A stretch of DNA of 64,000 bases from Akanthomyces muscarius (GCF_028009165.1 NC_079243.1:4650001-4714000), one strand, 5' to 3'. Positions 44,365-55,185 are shown, counted from the stretch's first letter. Translations and numbers: made by a program. Notes: generated by a model not told the origin, from the letters alone.

Positions 44365-46463
44365 TCAATGCGCCATCGTGGAGCGTCGCAGCCTAGCCTG
44401 CGTCAACTCCCGCCGGGAACTGGCAATCACATCATCCTCCAGGACGGGTACTTCCTCGAGCGGGTCGAGCTGATCAATTTTGGAGACCAAGTCGGCCGGC
44501 GGCTCTGCATTGAAGACGGCGGGAATATCGCCGTGGGGAAAAAATCCTGCGAATTGCCAACTGAGCCACGACGGCTTCTTTGTCCTCCTTGGTCTGTTTG
44601 CAGATTTCCAGCTCCGCCGTTCGAGCAGCGTGATGAGGATAAGCACAGGAGCGTTTAGCGCCCGAATGAGAAACACATTGATGGTGTGGAACGTCCGACC
44701 GCTAACAAACAGCTTGAGAGGCAGCAGCAGGATCATGGCGGCAATGTTAAAAGGCGGAGGATAGGCGAATATGGAGTCGCTCTTGACGCTCTCAAAAGTT
44801 AGAACGGTGCGTCGGAAGCGAATCTCGGCGCCTTCATTGGCAATGATTCGTGAAAATGTATTCGTCAGTATGGCAACCAGAATCGTGAGGAAGAGCGTGT
44901 TGCCCAGAAATGCAAAGCCAATCATCAATGCAGGACCGAACACGATGTGGAACTGCGTTGACTCGCCAATGCCCGTTCCGTCGAGACCAAACCAGATCCA
45001 GAGCAGCCACTTGCACACAGTTGCCCAGCTCGGCGTGTCGCCCGTCTCAATCTGCTCTGCTGTAATGAGCCACATGAGCGCCAAAAGAAATCCAGTGAAG
45101 CACCAAAATGCGAGAAACGTCAAGACTGTGAAATCCTTCATCATTGCGTGCAGTGAGATGAAGACAATGTTGTTGGGCATGATGTTGAACGCCACGCGAG
45201 TGAGGAGAATCGGCGCGGCGAGGCAGAGAATGTGCAAACCATAGCCATCCGCAATCTTGCCGATAAAAATGTCGTATATTCGTGTGAGGAAGTACGCGAC
45301 ATATATCGCAACGAAGCTAATGTCGAGGAACGACCACAGGCTCTGTGCGTGCACTTCCCAGCCATGCTCCAAAATGGCGGCAAATTCTTGCAGCACCCAA
45401 CCAGCAGTGTATATGGAGAACATTATCTCCCACCAACTATTTCGGGTATGGCGATCAAGCATGGTGAGGATATACAAGACGAGGAGCAGGATGATCTGCA
45501 CAAACTCAATGATTGTGCGCACGCGCGGCACAATCAGTCGGTAGTGGTTGAGAAGACGCGAATGCCGCGGGTTGTAGATGGAGATTGGCAGATGCTTGTA
45601 GTGGTCCGGCAAAACATCGACAAACGAGAGCGGCGTGTAGGTCACCTGCCCCTTGTGGATGGCATCGACGAGGCGCTGGCACGCCGCGGTGCCAATGAGC
45701 GATTTGCTCTCTGAGATGATGGCCAGCTCCAGCGCGGTAAACTGGCGCTCGTGGCCGGGACGCTCCTGGATCGGCCACTGCACGTGCCTCCATTCCGCCT
45801 CGACATCTTGCGGCGCTCCCTGGAAGGGATCGTAGCCCTCCACCAGGACATGAGCGAGGAGCAACAGGCCCGTGTCGTCGGGGTTGTCCTCGTGGTAGCG
45901 GCGCAGGATGCGGCTCGCGACAAGCTCGCACAGGGCAGCTCGAGCAGCATTAACGCTCTGGTTGCGAAGCCCGGCTTGCTCTCGCAGAAAATGGACACGG
46001 TTCGCGAGCAGGCAGTACACTAAACGATGGGGTCAGCGTTCAGCGTAGAACGGCACCCAAGCGTGGGCGGGCAGCGTCGGTACCTATAGAGTTGTCCCTG
46101 CTGTCATAGAGCCGGTCGACAAGTGGCCGAACAATGAGGGCGTTGAGGTTGGGCTGGCGGAAGTGCTCCATGGTGTAAGGGTCATCTGGTGCGTAATTAG
46201 TTGTCCACCCCTGGCTGCAACCGAGATATAGCTCAATGTACCTATACTTGCGAGCACGAGACGTCGCACCCTACAGAAGTTGATCTTGAGCATGAGACAT
46301 CGCGGTGATTCGAGTAATTATTTACCTGTGAATATTCACATATACTGAGGTGGTGCGATCGGGAGCTTGTGCCGAATACTCATGCAGGCATGCCTCGGCC
46401 TCAGCGTCCCCGTCGGGTTCGGGCTCATCGCCTTGGTCGAGGCGTCCTTCTTCGGAATCCATT
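44365..46463 (-). CDS. Yvc1-type vacuolar TRP cation channel (N-terminus unresolved)
   Basis: Reliable exons: 46326 and upstream (frame open to 46471), 46270-46242 (29 nt), 46185-46084 and 46019-44365; GT-AG introns of 55, 56 and 64 bp. They join to ...VNIHRVRRLVLASIDDPYTMEHFRQPNLNALIVRPLVDRLY, typical of the Yvc1 family, then helices FVQIILLLVLYILTML, LWSFLDISFVAIYVAYFL, FTVLTFLAFWCFTGFLLALM and the pore-side WIWFGLDGTGIGE, then FGPALMIGFAFLGNTLFLTILVAILTNTF. Yvc1 releases vacuolar Ca2+ in response to stretch or Ca2+. The start is not found: the ATG at 46463 runs into a stop within 12 codons, and the correct frame has no ATG below its stop at 46472-46474. An upstream exon is likely. Confidence 0.88.
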
Positions 46464-47332
46464 CTGTCGATTACTGCTTCCCACTATAGACTCACAAAGT
46501 AGCATAACGACGATGCCGACCGTCCAAGCTTTCTGGTCGTTTGACGATGTGCTAATGGCAGATTTATCCCTCTTTCTTCGAGCTAGTAAATCAACGGTCA
46601 GGCGGAGGCCGCGGAGGCGGTGGAGACGGACAATCTTAGCTTCGTGACACTTGCGACGCCACTAATCGAGAGAGCTCTGTAACATCACAGCGGCCTCCCA
46701 CAAGCTGGTGGGATGCGACAGCCAATGGCTTGCCAACAACTATGCCGATGTAGGAATGCGTACTTATCACCTCGTAGATATTACATCCAAGGCTACGAGG
46801 ACCATTACCAGGATATTCTTACCCGTTTCCCGTCATCCAAATCTCGGGAACTGAAGCGGGAGCCGTCGCTGAACTAACAGATGCCCACTCTTCAAATGCA
46901 TAGTTGCCTATTTGGGAGGCGTTGAGGGCAGATGTGTTTCGCATACCTCGTAGCTAATCCTTCCGAGATCATAAAAGTCGGCGTCTAAGCGATTCGTCCT
47001 CATTTTGTTACAAAGTACGAAAGGCAAGGAAGTTGGCAGGCCTGCATCTCTGGAGCCAAATAACTAACTGGCCTCTGCGCAGCACTGCAGTGAAAACTAT
47101 CTTCAGTCGGTCGGTCGGAAACCGTACATAATTCTAAGCACGATGGCTGCTGAACGCTGGTGGCATTTCAATTTCATCAAATCACGCTGTAGGGTAGTTT
47201 CAGCGCGCGACTCGGCAGCGTGGGTGTTTGCTACTTTGGCCACATTCCAGTGGTACCATCCATCTCTAACGCTTCGCATGCCAAGCAGATTACTCCCCTT
47301 CACACACCATCAAGAACCTGGATTTCCACAGA
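46464..47332. other. Divergent intergenic region (may contain the missing 5' exon of the Yvc1-type gene)
   Basis: 869 bp between the Yvc1-type gene and the secreted-protein gene. The first 200 bp may hold the missing first exon of the channel gene; the rest has no recognisable ORF or repeat. Confidence 0.4.
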
Positions 47333-47959
47333 ATGGGAAAAAAGAATTACCTGCCACTCTTGTTACTGTGCGCGCTGGGTCGGCTTGTCCGTGGCCAGCT
47401 AGTCATTCCCAGCGGCTTACCCAGCACATCATCCAACTTTCGATTGCGGTCGCACTCGACCGCAGGAAACACGACTCTGGGGGGGCAGATTGAGAATTGC
47501 ATACTGGCGACCTCCGGCCAAAGCGACTGCAACCAGGTCGCCACTCTCGCTAGCGACGACACTGCCAGCCAGACGTTTTTCGTCAATGTCGAGTCTGGAG
47601 TAATTCTGTCTGCGCACGAAGGAAAGCAGAGAATCCTGACGCTTGAGGAAGCCGAAAACGAGAACAAAGTCCTGAAACTCGAGTGCGGAGAAGAAGCGAT
47701 TTCGCAGCTGGGCATCAGCTTCCATAACTCGACGCCCATATTGGCTCTGAAGCGCGACGTCGATTCGCAATTCTATGCCTGCAGAGACGAGACCGGAACT
47801 ATTGGTGTTTTTTACAGGGAAACACATAATGAGCCGCTTCGCTCGGGGTGCGCAGATATCGAGCTGGTGCTTGAGTGCACACTTGGGCCAGGCCACGGAG
47901 CGACGGAGCTTGCTGCTTGCTGTGCGAGGGTAAACAATGGCCACTGCTTGCCAAAGTAA
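47333..47959 (+). CDS. Secreted protein of unknown function, 208 aa
   Basis: Single exon. The N-terminus is a clear signal peptide: basic start, LPLLLLCAL core, probable cleavage after VRG near residue 21. The mature part has a Thr/Ser-rich beginning, potential N-glycosylation sites (NTT, NST), and 9 Cys, six of them in the C-terminal third (YACRD, SGCAD, LECTL, AACCARVNNGHC). The body alternates short beta-like segments and resembles small fungal domain proteins of the DUF7907 kind, but I am not certain of that. A cysteine-rich secreted protein of this size could be a candidate effector; there is no direct evidence. Confidence 0.75.
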   Translation: MGKKNYLPLLLLCALGRLVRGQLVIPSGLPSTSSNFRLRSHSTAGNTTLGGQIENCILATSGQSDCNQVATLASDDTASQTFFVNVESGVILSAHEGKQRILTLEEAENENKVLKLECGEEAISQLGISFHNSTPILALKRDVDSQFYACRDETGTIGVFYRETHNEPLRSGCADIELVLECTLGPGHGATELAACCARVNNGHCLPK

Positions 47960-48589
47960 AAACGTTCCTCATACACGCATATCATAACTGGCGAATGTAA
48001 AGATCAGGAAAAATACTAGAAAAAGCAGGGATATATGGTGGAATTTCTAAAGTACTGTAGCCTTAGAGGATGAGCCCCCAACTAGGTTCCCTGGGTTCTG
48101 CCCTCCGTGAGCGAATTGCTCCTTGTTAGTTACAGACTCGCGACACAAGTGAAAGCAATCTGTCATGTTGCAAGAATAACTACCTGTGCGGAAACATATC
48201 CACCCCTGTGACATGCTGTGGACTGTCCCTCTTCATTTGCTGCCGAGGTTGGACTGATATGGTTGATTGCTTGGCTCGGGCTCGGATCGTTAACGGGTTG
48301 CTCGATCTTGGACGGCAGAGACAGCCATATGCTTTGTTCGACGCTATCAATCGACGATGGCCTTAGTGCTGCACCTGTGCGTTATAAAACAAAGGTATAT
48401 TAAAAGATACAATCTGTCATTGTTGGTGTCAGTCTCTGATTGAAGTCTTGGTGGGCATGTTTTTGCTCACCTGCTATTACAACTGGCCCATTTCCTTCAC
48501 ACATGTGTCCTTTTGGCCTTGTGGCGTGGCCGAAGCCGCATTTCGGGAGTGTCCCATTAGCTTGGTTTGCTTGTGCCCTGGCAGCGGGC
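47960..48589. other. Convergent 3' spacer
   Basis: 630 bp between the secreted-protein stop and the Fal1-like stop. No feature seen. Confidence 0.4.
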
Positions 48590-49897
48590 TTAAGCTCCAA
48601 TGAGATCAGCAACATTCATTGGCATCTCGTCAATCTGTGTCGAGTAGTACACTGTCATATTTGTTAGCATACATTGTTTTCGCGGCCGCCGCGACTACTT
48701 ACACTCGATATCGCGAAGAATGCGGACATCATCCGTGGTAACAAAGTTGATGGCGACACCCTTGCGACCGAAACGACCACTACGACCAATACGATGGATG
48801 TAGTTTTCACGATTGCTAGGCAAATCGTAGTTGATGACCAAGCTAACTTGTTGGACATCAATACCACGAGCCCAGACATCGGTAGAAATCAGAACACGGC
48901 TGTTGCCCTGACGGAAATCCTGCATAATGCTGTCACGCTCTTTCTGGGGCATTTCACCGTGCATGCTGCTGACTGTGAAGTTGGCCTCGCGCATCTTGTC
49001 CGTCAGCCAGTCAACCTTGCGACGAGTGTTGCAGAAGATGACGGCCTGTGTAATGGTAAGTGTATCGTAAAGATCACACAGTGTATCGAACTTCCAGTCC
49101 TCCTTTTCCACAGCAATAAAGTACTGCTTCAGGCCCTCCAGAGTCAACTCATCACGCTTGACCAGGATTCGGACGGGGTCGGTCATAAACTTGGTGGTCA
49201 TGTCCAGTACGTCGTAAGGCAGCGTAGCGCTGACAACAACGACCTGAGTAGCGGGAGGAAGATGGCGGTATACGTCGTAGATTTGCTCTCTGAACCCCTT
49301 GTTAAGAAGTTCATCAGCTTCATCGAGTACCAGCATCTTGATGTGGCGCGTGCGCAGGTGGCGTCTGCGAATCATATCAGCGACCCGGCCAGGGGTGCCA
49401 GAAACAATGTGCTGGCCGTAGTCGAGCTTGCGAATATCCTCCCCAACGTTGGTGCCGCCAATACAGGCATGACACTGGACGTTCATGTAGTCACCCAAAG
49501 CCATGACAACGGACTGGATCTGTGTCGCAAGTTCTCTCGTGGGCGACAGTACAAGGGCCTGCGACTCGCGAACGGCGGTGTCGATAACCTGTAGCATACT
49601 GATAGAGAAAGTGGCAGTTTTACCCGTACCAGACTGGGCCTGGGCAATTGTGTCGCGTCCCTTGCAAACCTGGACGATGGCTCGCGATTGAACGGCAGAA
49701 GGCGATTCGTAACCGTAGGCATAGATGCCGCGAAGAAGATTTTCTAGAGATTTCAGTTAGTAGGGCGTCGCGAACATGTCACTACAGCACATACCCTTCA
49801 GCGACATGGACTCGAAAGTGGGATGGACCGTGACCTCCTTGGAGGTCGAGAACTCCATCTTCTCATCCGCATTGCGATCAATTCCAACGTCCGCCAT
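48590..49897 (-). CDS. FAL1: DEAD-box RNA helicase, eIF4A-III/Fal1, 401 aa
   Basis: Exons 49897-49795, 49743-48703 and 48651-48590; two 51-bp GT-AG introns. All DEAD-box motifs are intact: Q motif (about 46-57), A70-QSGTGKT77, PTREL (about 102), GG and TPGR, DEAD (175-178), SAT (206-208), and [11 protein letters not shown] near the C-terminus. The C-terminal [17 protein letters not shown] is characteristic of eIF4A-III and Fal1. The 401-residue length matches the family (yeast Fal1 is 399). It acts in 40S pre-rRNA processing in yeast and is the exon-junction-complex core in intron-rich fungi. It is transcribed away from SF3a60 across 278 bp. Confidence 0.96.
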
Positions 49898-50175
49898 GAT
49901 TGCGATTACTGGGACTTGAAGCTTTGTTTGTGATGAAATGGAGCTGGCAGCTGTCGCATGATCAGCGGAAGGCGATGGCGCTGCCTACTTTTTTTTTGCG
50001 GGTCGGAAATACTTCGGCGGGCCAGCTTCGCCGCCAACTTTGTCGCAAACCTGCGACGGCCTCATAGTCTTTCATCAGATCACTAATTCCCGGCAAGTGC
50101 GAAGATTCCGACCTGTCGCGATAATCATTGGAGTCGGTGCTTTCGAAACCCGAGGAACTCTCTCGCATCGCCACA
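49898..50175. promoter_or_regulatory. Bidirectional promoter shared by FAL1 and PRP9 orthologues
   Basis: 278 bp separate the two start codons, which point apart. Contains a T9 run near 49988-49996. Both products act in splicing-linked RNA processing, so co-expression is plausible; specific factor sites were not identified. Confidence 0.55.
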
Positions 50176-51732
50176 ATGTTCATTCTGGAGGAGCAGCGGT
50201 ACATTCAAGAGGATCTCGAGCGCCTCGAACAAGCCATCGCCGATCGCGTACGCGACGAACCAAAGCACGTAAGTATGAGGGGCATAGAACCCAGTCTTCG
50301 CATTTGCTAATCATAAATATTTCAGATTCGCGATCGATTAAACCGAGACCATGAAGTTGCGCAGCTCCTCGACCAAATCCAATCACAATCGAAAGCCTTG
50401 CTAGGCATCTACAAGGACGAAAATGGCAGCCGCGCGAAGGAAATTCAGCAAATCGGTAGCGGGGACCCTTACGAACAATTCTACAAACAAGTTGAGGATA
50501 TACGATCGCATCATGCGCGGTACCCAAACGAACAGGCAGAAAACTCGGAGCAGCGATACAGGTCTCGACCGGACGACATTGACATGCCCTCTATCGTCGA
50601 CAATATTTTCAGTGGTGAGGAGGCCTACGGCCGCTTCTTTGACCTGAACTCGACATACGATGCGTACCTCAACCTGCCCAATGTCAAGCGAGCCAACTAT
50701 TTACAATTTCTCGAAATCTTTGACCACTTTACGCCTGGCCAAGGAGGATTGAAGCGAGCCGACAAGATGACTGACCAGTACTTTAGCTACGTCGGTGGTC
50801 TGGCCGATTATTTGGAAGGCTTCATGCGCCGAACGCGACCTCTGGAGGACGTTGACAAGATCCTCTCCTCGTTTGACGAGGAATTTGATGCACAGTGGCA
50901 AAAGGACGAGGTGGAAGGGTGGCAAAGCAGTACCCCAGCGAACCGCAGTGCTGACAACCTTAGTACTCCTGACGCTGTATGGTGTGCCGACTGCGAAAAA
51001 GAGTTCAAAAACCAAAACGTGTATCAAAATCATTTGAAGGGCCGAAAGCATATCAAGGCTGCAGAGCAAAGGCAGGCGAGGCAAAATGAGTCTGCCGGCG
51101 ACTCTGCTGGCGCAAGCACAGTGTCGGCTTTGCGACTCAAGGAGCGCGCTATTGCCCAGCGCGAAGACCGCGTGAAGCGTCTTGCCAGTGCTATGACTAC
51201 CGAACGTGGCGACACAAGGGTCAACGTGGAGCGCAAGCAGGGCATGACGGAGCGTGAGCGCCAACAAGAATTAGAGAATCTTTTCAACTCTACCGAGCAT
51301 CAGCGCCAACATGCTGGCGACGGTGAAGATGATGAAAACGACGAAGACGACAAGATTTACAATCCGTTGAAGCTGCCGCCAGGCTGGGACGGCAAGCCCA
51401 TCCCCTACTGGCTGTACCGTTTGCACGGCCTGGGCGTAGAGCTGACGTGCGAGATCTGCGGCAATTATGTATACATGGGACGACGCTCATTCGACAAGCA
51501 CTTTAACGAGGCACGCCACATTTACGGCCTCAAGTGTCTCGGCATCACCAATACTGCCCTGTTTCGAGACATTACTGGCATTGATGAGGCACTGAGGTTG
51601 TGGGAGAAGATCCAAAAGACGGAAAAGAAGGCTAAGGTCGACGAAGGGAGTGTCGTGCAGATGGAAGATGGCGAGGGCAATGTCATGCCCGAAAAGGTGT
51701 ATTATGATTTGCAGAAGCAGGGCTTGCTGTAA
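50176..51732 (+). CDS. PRP9: Splicing factor 3A subunit 3 (SF3a60/Prp9), 499 aa
   Basis: Exons 50176-50268 and 50326-51732 (57-bp GT-AG intron, phase 0). The N-terminus is the conserved LEEQRYIQEDLERLEQAIADR helix and then YEQFYKQVEDIRSHHARYPN. Two zinc fingers are visible: CADCEKEFKNQNVYQNHLKGRKH near residue 251 (matrin-type C2H2) and CEICGNYVYMGRRSFDKHFNEARH near residue 406, followed by GLKCLGI. An acidic linker (DGEDDENDEDDKIYNP) sits between them and precedes LPPGWDGKPIPYWLYRLHGL. The length and order match SF3a60, a U2 snRNP component needed for pre-spliceosome assembly. Its neighbour FAL1 shares the promoter region. Confidence 0.96.
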
Positions 51733-52041
51733 TATTCTTGTATAGAAAACATAGTGGTCAGGTCAAGGAGTCATAATGGCGCAAAGGAAAACTACTGATA
51801 ATGTATTTTACTTCAGCATGATGCATTGCCCCGAAGCCACTCTGACTAGCAATTTTTCTCGTGATGAAGTAGTTTTCAGCGCGACAATTGACCTAGAATC
51901 AAAGGCGCACGGCGTGCTTGAGTGGCCTGGGCTGACTAGTCGCGTAAAGCGATGATCTCCACTGCTGGCATCACGCGTTCCTTTCTTACCATCCAACTTT
52001 ATCCTCACACCCATCACTGCGCAGATGATTCGACGATAGCG
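51733..52041. other. Intergenic spacer
   Basis: 309 bp between the SF3a60 stop and the Slx1 start. The frame upstream of 52042 is open to an ATG at 51952 (30 extra codons), but that extension has no conserved content. Confidence 0.4.
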
Positions 52042-52971
52042 ATGGCGAGCTTGCACAAGCCACTTCCGGCACTGTACACAGTATATATCCTGCGATCGAC
52101 GGTCCGCCATGCCTCTCTCTACATTGGCTCGACGCCGAACCCGCCGCGACGGCTCAAGCAGCACAACGGCGAGACCAAGGGCGGCGCCGCGCGCACCTCG
52201 CGCGACAAGTTGCGGCCGTGGGAAATGGTCGCTCTCGTCTCCGGCTTCCCGAGCTCCATCGCCGCGCTAAAGTTTGAGTGGGCGCTCGCCAACCCGCACC
52301 TGTCGCTGCACATCCCCGACGACGCGCGCCTCGCCGTCTCGACGCAGACCAAGCGCAACGGGCGCCCGCGCCGCCCGCCGCTCAGCATGCGCTCCGTCGT
52401 CTCCAACATCCACCTTCTGACTGGCGTGGCCAGCTTTGCGCGCTGGCCACTGACGCTGCACTTCTTTGCCTCTGAGGCGCACAAGGCGTGGACAGCGTGG
52501 ATCAAGACGGCCGAGGCCCCCGCACGGCCGGGCCTGCGCGTGCTCACCGACTTCGTGGACGAGACGACGGGGATACTGGGGGCGCACGACGAGCAGGCGG
52601 GGATTCACGCACTGCCGCTAGACTACACGCCCCTCAAGGAGTACGTGCAAAAGGCGCAGGACGTGGTGGCGTTTGAGAAGGAGGGCCGCTGCGTGCATTG
52701 CGATGAGGAGATGGCATCGGGAGAGGGGCTGCATGCCATGTGTCCGAATGGTGACTGCGTGGCCATGGGCCATCTGGATTGCTGGAGTAAGCGCGCGCTC
52801 GTGGCCGAGGGAAACACCGAGGCCTTGATTCCCCGGACATGCTCGTGTCCATCGTGTGGTGGCCAGGTGCGCTGGGGTGACATGATGAAAGAACTGACCT
52901 TGAGAGTGCGTGGACAAAGCGAGGTTGAAAAACTGCTCAAGGTTAGGAAACGAGGAAGAAAGGCGGCATAA
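52042..52971 (+). CDS. SLX1: Structure-specific endonuclease subunit Slx1, 309 aa
   Basis: I chose the ATG at 52042 (MASLHKPLPALYTVYIL) because the GIY-YIG domain begins within 15 residues of the start in the family. TVYILRS...SLYIGSTPNPPRRLKQHNGE gives the GIY-like core (IL-x-YIG), with a following catalytic Arg (RRLKQHN). A second half has the C4HC3-type RING: C-V-H-C...C-x4-C...H-x2-C...C-S-C-P-S-C (about 217-282). The length suits the family (yeast Slx1 is 304 aa). With Slx4 it cleaves branched DNA such as Holliday junctions and flaps. No Slx4 is in this window. Confidence 0.95.
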   Translation: MASLHKPLPALYTVYILRSTVRHASLYIGSTPNPPRRLKQHNGETKGGAARTSRDKLRPWEMVALVSGFPSSIAALKFEWALANPHLSLHIPDDARLAVSTQTKRNGRPRRPPLSMRSVVSNIHLLTGVASFARWPLTLHFFASEAHKAWTAWIKTAEAPARPGLRVLTDFVDETTGILGAHDEQAGIHALPLDYTPLKEYVQKAQDVVAFEKEGRCVHCDEEMASGEGLHAMCPNGDCVAMGHLDCWSKRALVAEGNTEALIPRTCSCPSCGGQVRWGDMMKELTLRVRGQSEVEKLLKVRKRGRKAA

Positions 52972-53409
52972 AGCCAATTCCTTTACTGCATGAGATCACG
53001 ACACTGTACATTAGAAGATGCCACTCGAGTGGCATGGAATGCTGTATAACGGCTTCTCTTTTCACGAATTACATGATGATTCTTTTGTTGAAGCAATGTT
53101 GGTCCTCAAAGGCGCTGGTCGCTACCATTGCAAGCATTGTTTGAGGTTATGAGGACAAAACGTGACAAAAGCTACAAGGGAGCTGAGTATCCGAGGACAA
53201 TGCCGTTACTTGGAACATTCAACACTCGAACGCCAAAGTCTAACAACTTCAACAAATATTGCATATGAATGGACTGATTACGACGTACTGCCACCTAATT
53301 CCAGAATATCCATATAAAGAGCCATTCCCTCCCAGTACATCTCACCTCACCTCTAGCTACAAATCATATTACCACCAATTCCATCTGACACTCTCCATAT
53401 TTTTCTACA
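52972..53409. other. Intergenic region with TATA element
   Basis: 438 bp. A TATAAA at 53313-53318 lies about 92 bp before the ATG at 53410. No other element is seen. Confidence 0.4.
53313..53318 (+). promoter_or_regulatory. Candidate TATA box for the small gene at 53410
   Basis: TATAAA within CCATATAAAGAG, 92 bp upstream of the ATG. Confidence 0.4.
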
Positions 53410-53952
53410 ATGCATCACAATGAACTCAGTCCTGGGGGGAAAACCAGGCAACAGATAAGGCACGATTACTGTGACGACGTCGACGATAGACTCCAGTACA
53501 GGAAAAGTGCACCAATCTACAAACAGTACCTCGCCTACAAGAGCGCCGACGAGGCCAGTGGCGCGGCCGCCAATGCTTACAAGGTAGCTGCTCGCGCGGA
53601 TAACATGTCATAGCGAGACAAATCCACGAGCACTCCCACCAAGCACAAGGGCCTCGCAGCCCTGGCGGGCGCGGCAGTGGACGCGTTGACGCGCAGCGCC
53701 GCGCTGCGCAAACAGTTCAACACCGATCACAGGGACCTCCTGTGGTTGAAAGGACAGGAGGACGGTCACAACTACTTCCAAAAAGATACCCAAGCCGAGT
53801 TGGATGCATATCGGGCTCTTGTCCGCTACCATGACGCTGCGATGCAAGGAGTGTCGGTCTATAGACCGATACCTCCTTTACGAGGCTTTACTGAGAAGAG
53901 GCCCAAGATTTGGAAACATTGGAGTCAGACTAGACAAGGAATTGATCATTAG
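53410..53952 (+). CDS. Small protein of unknown function, about 160 aa (one intron, or an in-frame stop)
   Basis: Two frame-matching open segments, 53410-53610 and 53614-53952, are separated only by a UAG at 53611-53613. A 60-bp intron at 53584-53643 (donor AAG-GTAGCT, acceptor CCAAG) would remove the stop and preserve frame, giving ...AANAYK joined to HKGLAALAGAAVDAL. A pseudogene, or stop readthrough, is the alternative. The product is helical and charged: DDRLQYRKSAPIYKQYLAYKSADEASG, then RSAALRKQFNTDHRDLLWLKGQEDGHNYFQKD. No signal peptide or membrane helix. The family is not recognised. Confidence 0.5.
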
Positions 53953-54053
53953 TTGTCTTGTGCTTTCTTTGTTTTGCAGATTTAAATCAGGGAGCTTATG
54001 CATATATGAAATTTTAGAGCTGCGTGTTGTCGTTCAACTATGAACACTGATGA

Positions 54054-55185
54054 TCAGGCAAGTAAGCCCAAGTTGAAAGTTCTATCCTCGTCTATCCCGA
54101 TAGCTTGTACTGCTTCGCTAGTCGTCCTCTCAGCAGTAGCATCGTGAGCGACCGTCAGCAGGCGCTCATCCTTACGCAGCTGCTGAGCCGTGGGCCTCTT
54201 CTCTGGATCCACATCAAGAAGCAGGAGAATGAGCGGCACATATAAATCCCTTAATTCCTGGGGAAGCTGGTTGAGTCCTTCGTCCTGGCCAGTTCGTACC
54301 TCATCGAGGACTACTTTATACTCATCGAGCAGTCCCTCGTCGTTGCACCCAATTGGGCGCCGGAAAATGTTTGGCCCATTTGTCAGGATAAAGTATATCT
54401 AGCAACGTCGTTAGTTCCAAAGTGCGTGCTGGAGAAGCTTCAAAGTATATGAAATAACATGCCACTTGTCCAAGATACCAGCTATCGGCCTTGAATGGCT
54501 GATCTGTTACTTTGTCTCCACGCAGAAGCTCAGGCGGAGGCGGGGTCCCTTTGGGAAAGTCCTCTTTTGTGTAGACAGCACCGGCCTTGGCTATGAAAGA
54601 GTACCCAAAGTCGATAATTTTCACATGACTTGTAGTAAAGCCAATGTCCTCTGGCTCAGAAACTCGATGGGGCATCCATGGGGGCGGCATGCTTCCGTCC
54701 CTGAGACGCACATCATGCTCCAGGGGAGGCGTAGCGAGAAGTCGCGTCATGTGCGCTTCACCAGGGGGCGCAAAAGTGAAGTTGTCAGGATGAAGATCTA
54801 AGAATCAATTTAGCAATAATTTAAGAATTGACAGGATATCGTGGAACCTACCAGCATGTACCACGCCTATATCATGAAGCGCAGCGTGGCCCTCTATCAC
54901 TTGGCTGATGTATTTTTGTTTCCGCTTCAGTGTGAATGGGATGTCTGGGTTATCGTCGTGGTTCTCTAGCGGATCAGCTGTGCGCTCTACGCAGATTCCT
55001 GCTGCTGGGTAGACGATCGCCCGGAACGACACATCTTTGAAGAGTGGTAGGCCAGTCTCGCTCAGCCGATGAGGAATTGAGAAATCGTCACATATATTCG
55101 TGACAAAGGGACTAGAGCAGTGCTTTTGTATGGCAGAAGTGCAGCCTTGGAGGAACTGCGTGCTGCATAGGCTGGGCGCAATGGA
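54054..55185 (-). pseudogene. Protein-kinase-like gene lacking the N-lobe (probably truncated)
   Basis: Exons about 55185-54852, 54797-54463 and 54398-54054, the last junction with a GC donor (GTG, then GCATGT). The C-lobe is present: VVHADLHPDN (catalytic-loop HxD), VKIIDFGYSF (DFG), GTPPPPELL (APE-like), FKADSWYLGQVIYFILTNG and DVDPEKRPTAQQL. The Gly-rich loop and the Lys/Glu of the N-lobe are absent. Only about 170 bp separate the frame from the adjacent ABC transporter gene, too little for them, and no ATG starts the frame (it opens after a TAA at 55186-55188). The lack of an N-lobe suggests a decayed gene or a pseudokinase whose first exon is unrecognised. Confidence 0.6.

Noticed and set aside
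51952..52041. N-terminal extension of Slx1 from the ATG at 51952
   Set aside because: Thirty extra residues with no family counterpart; the GIY-YIG domain starts right after the Met at 52042.
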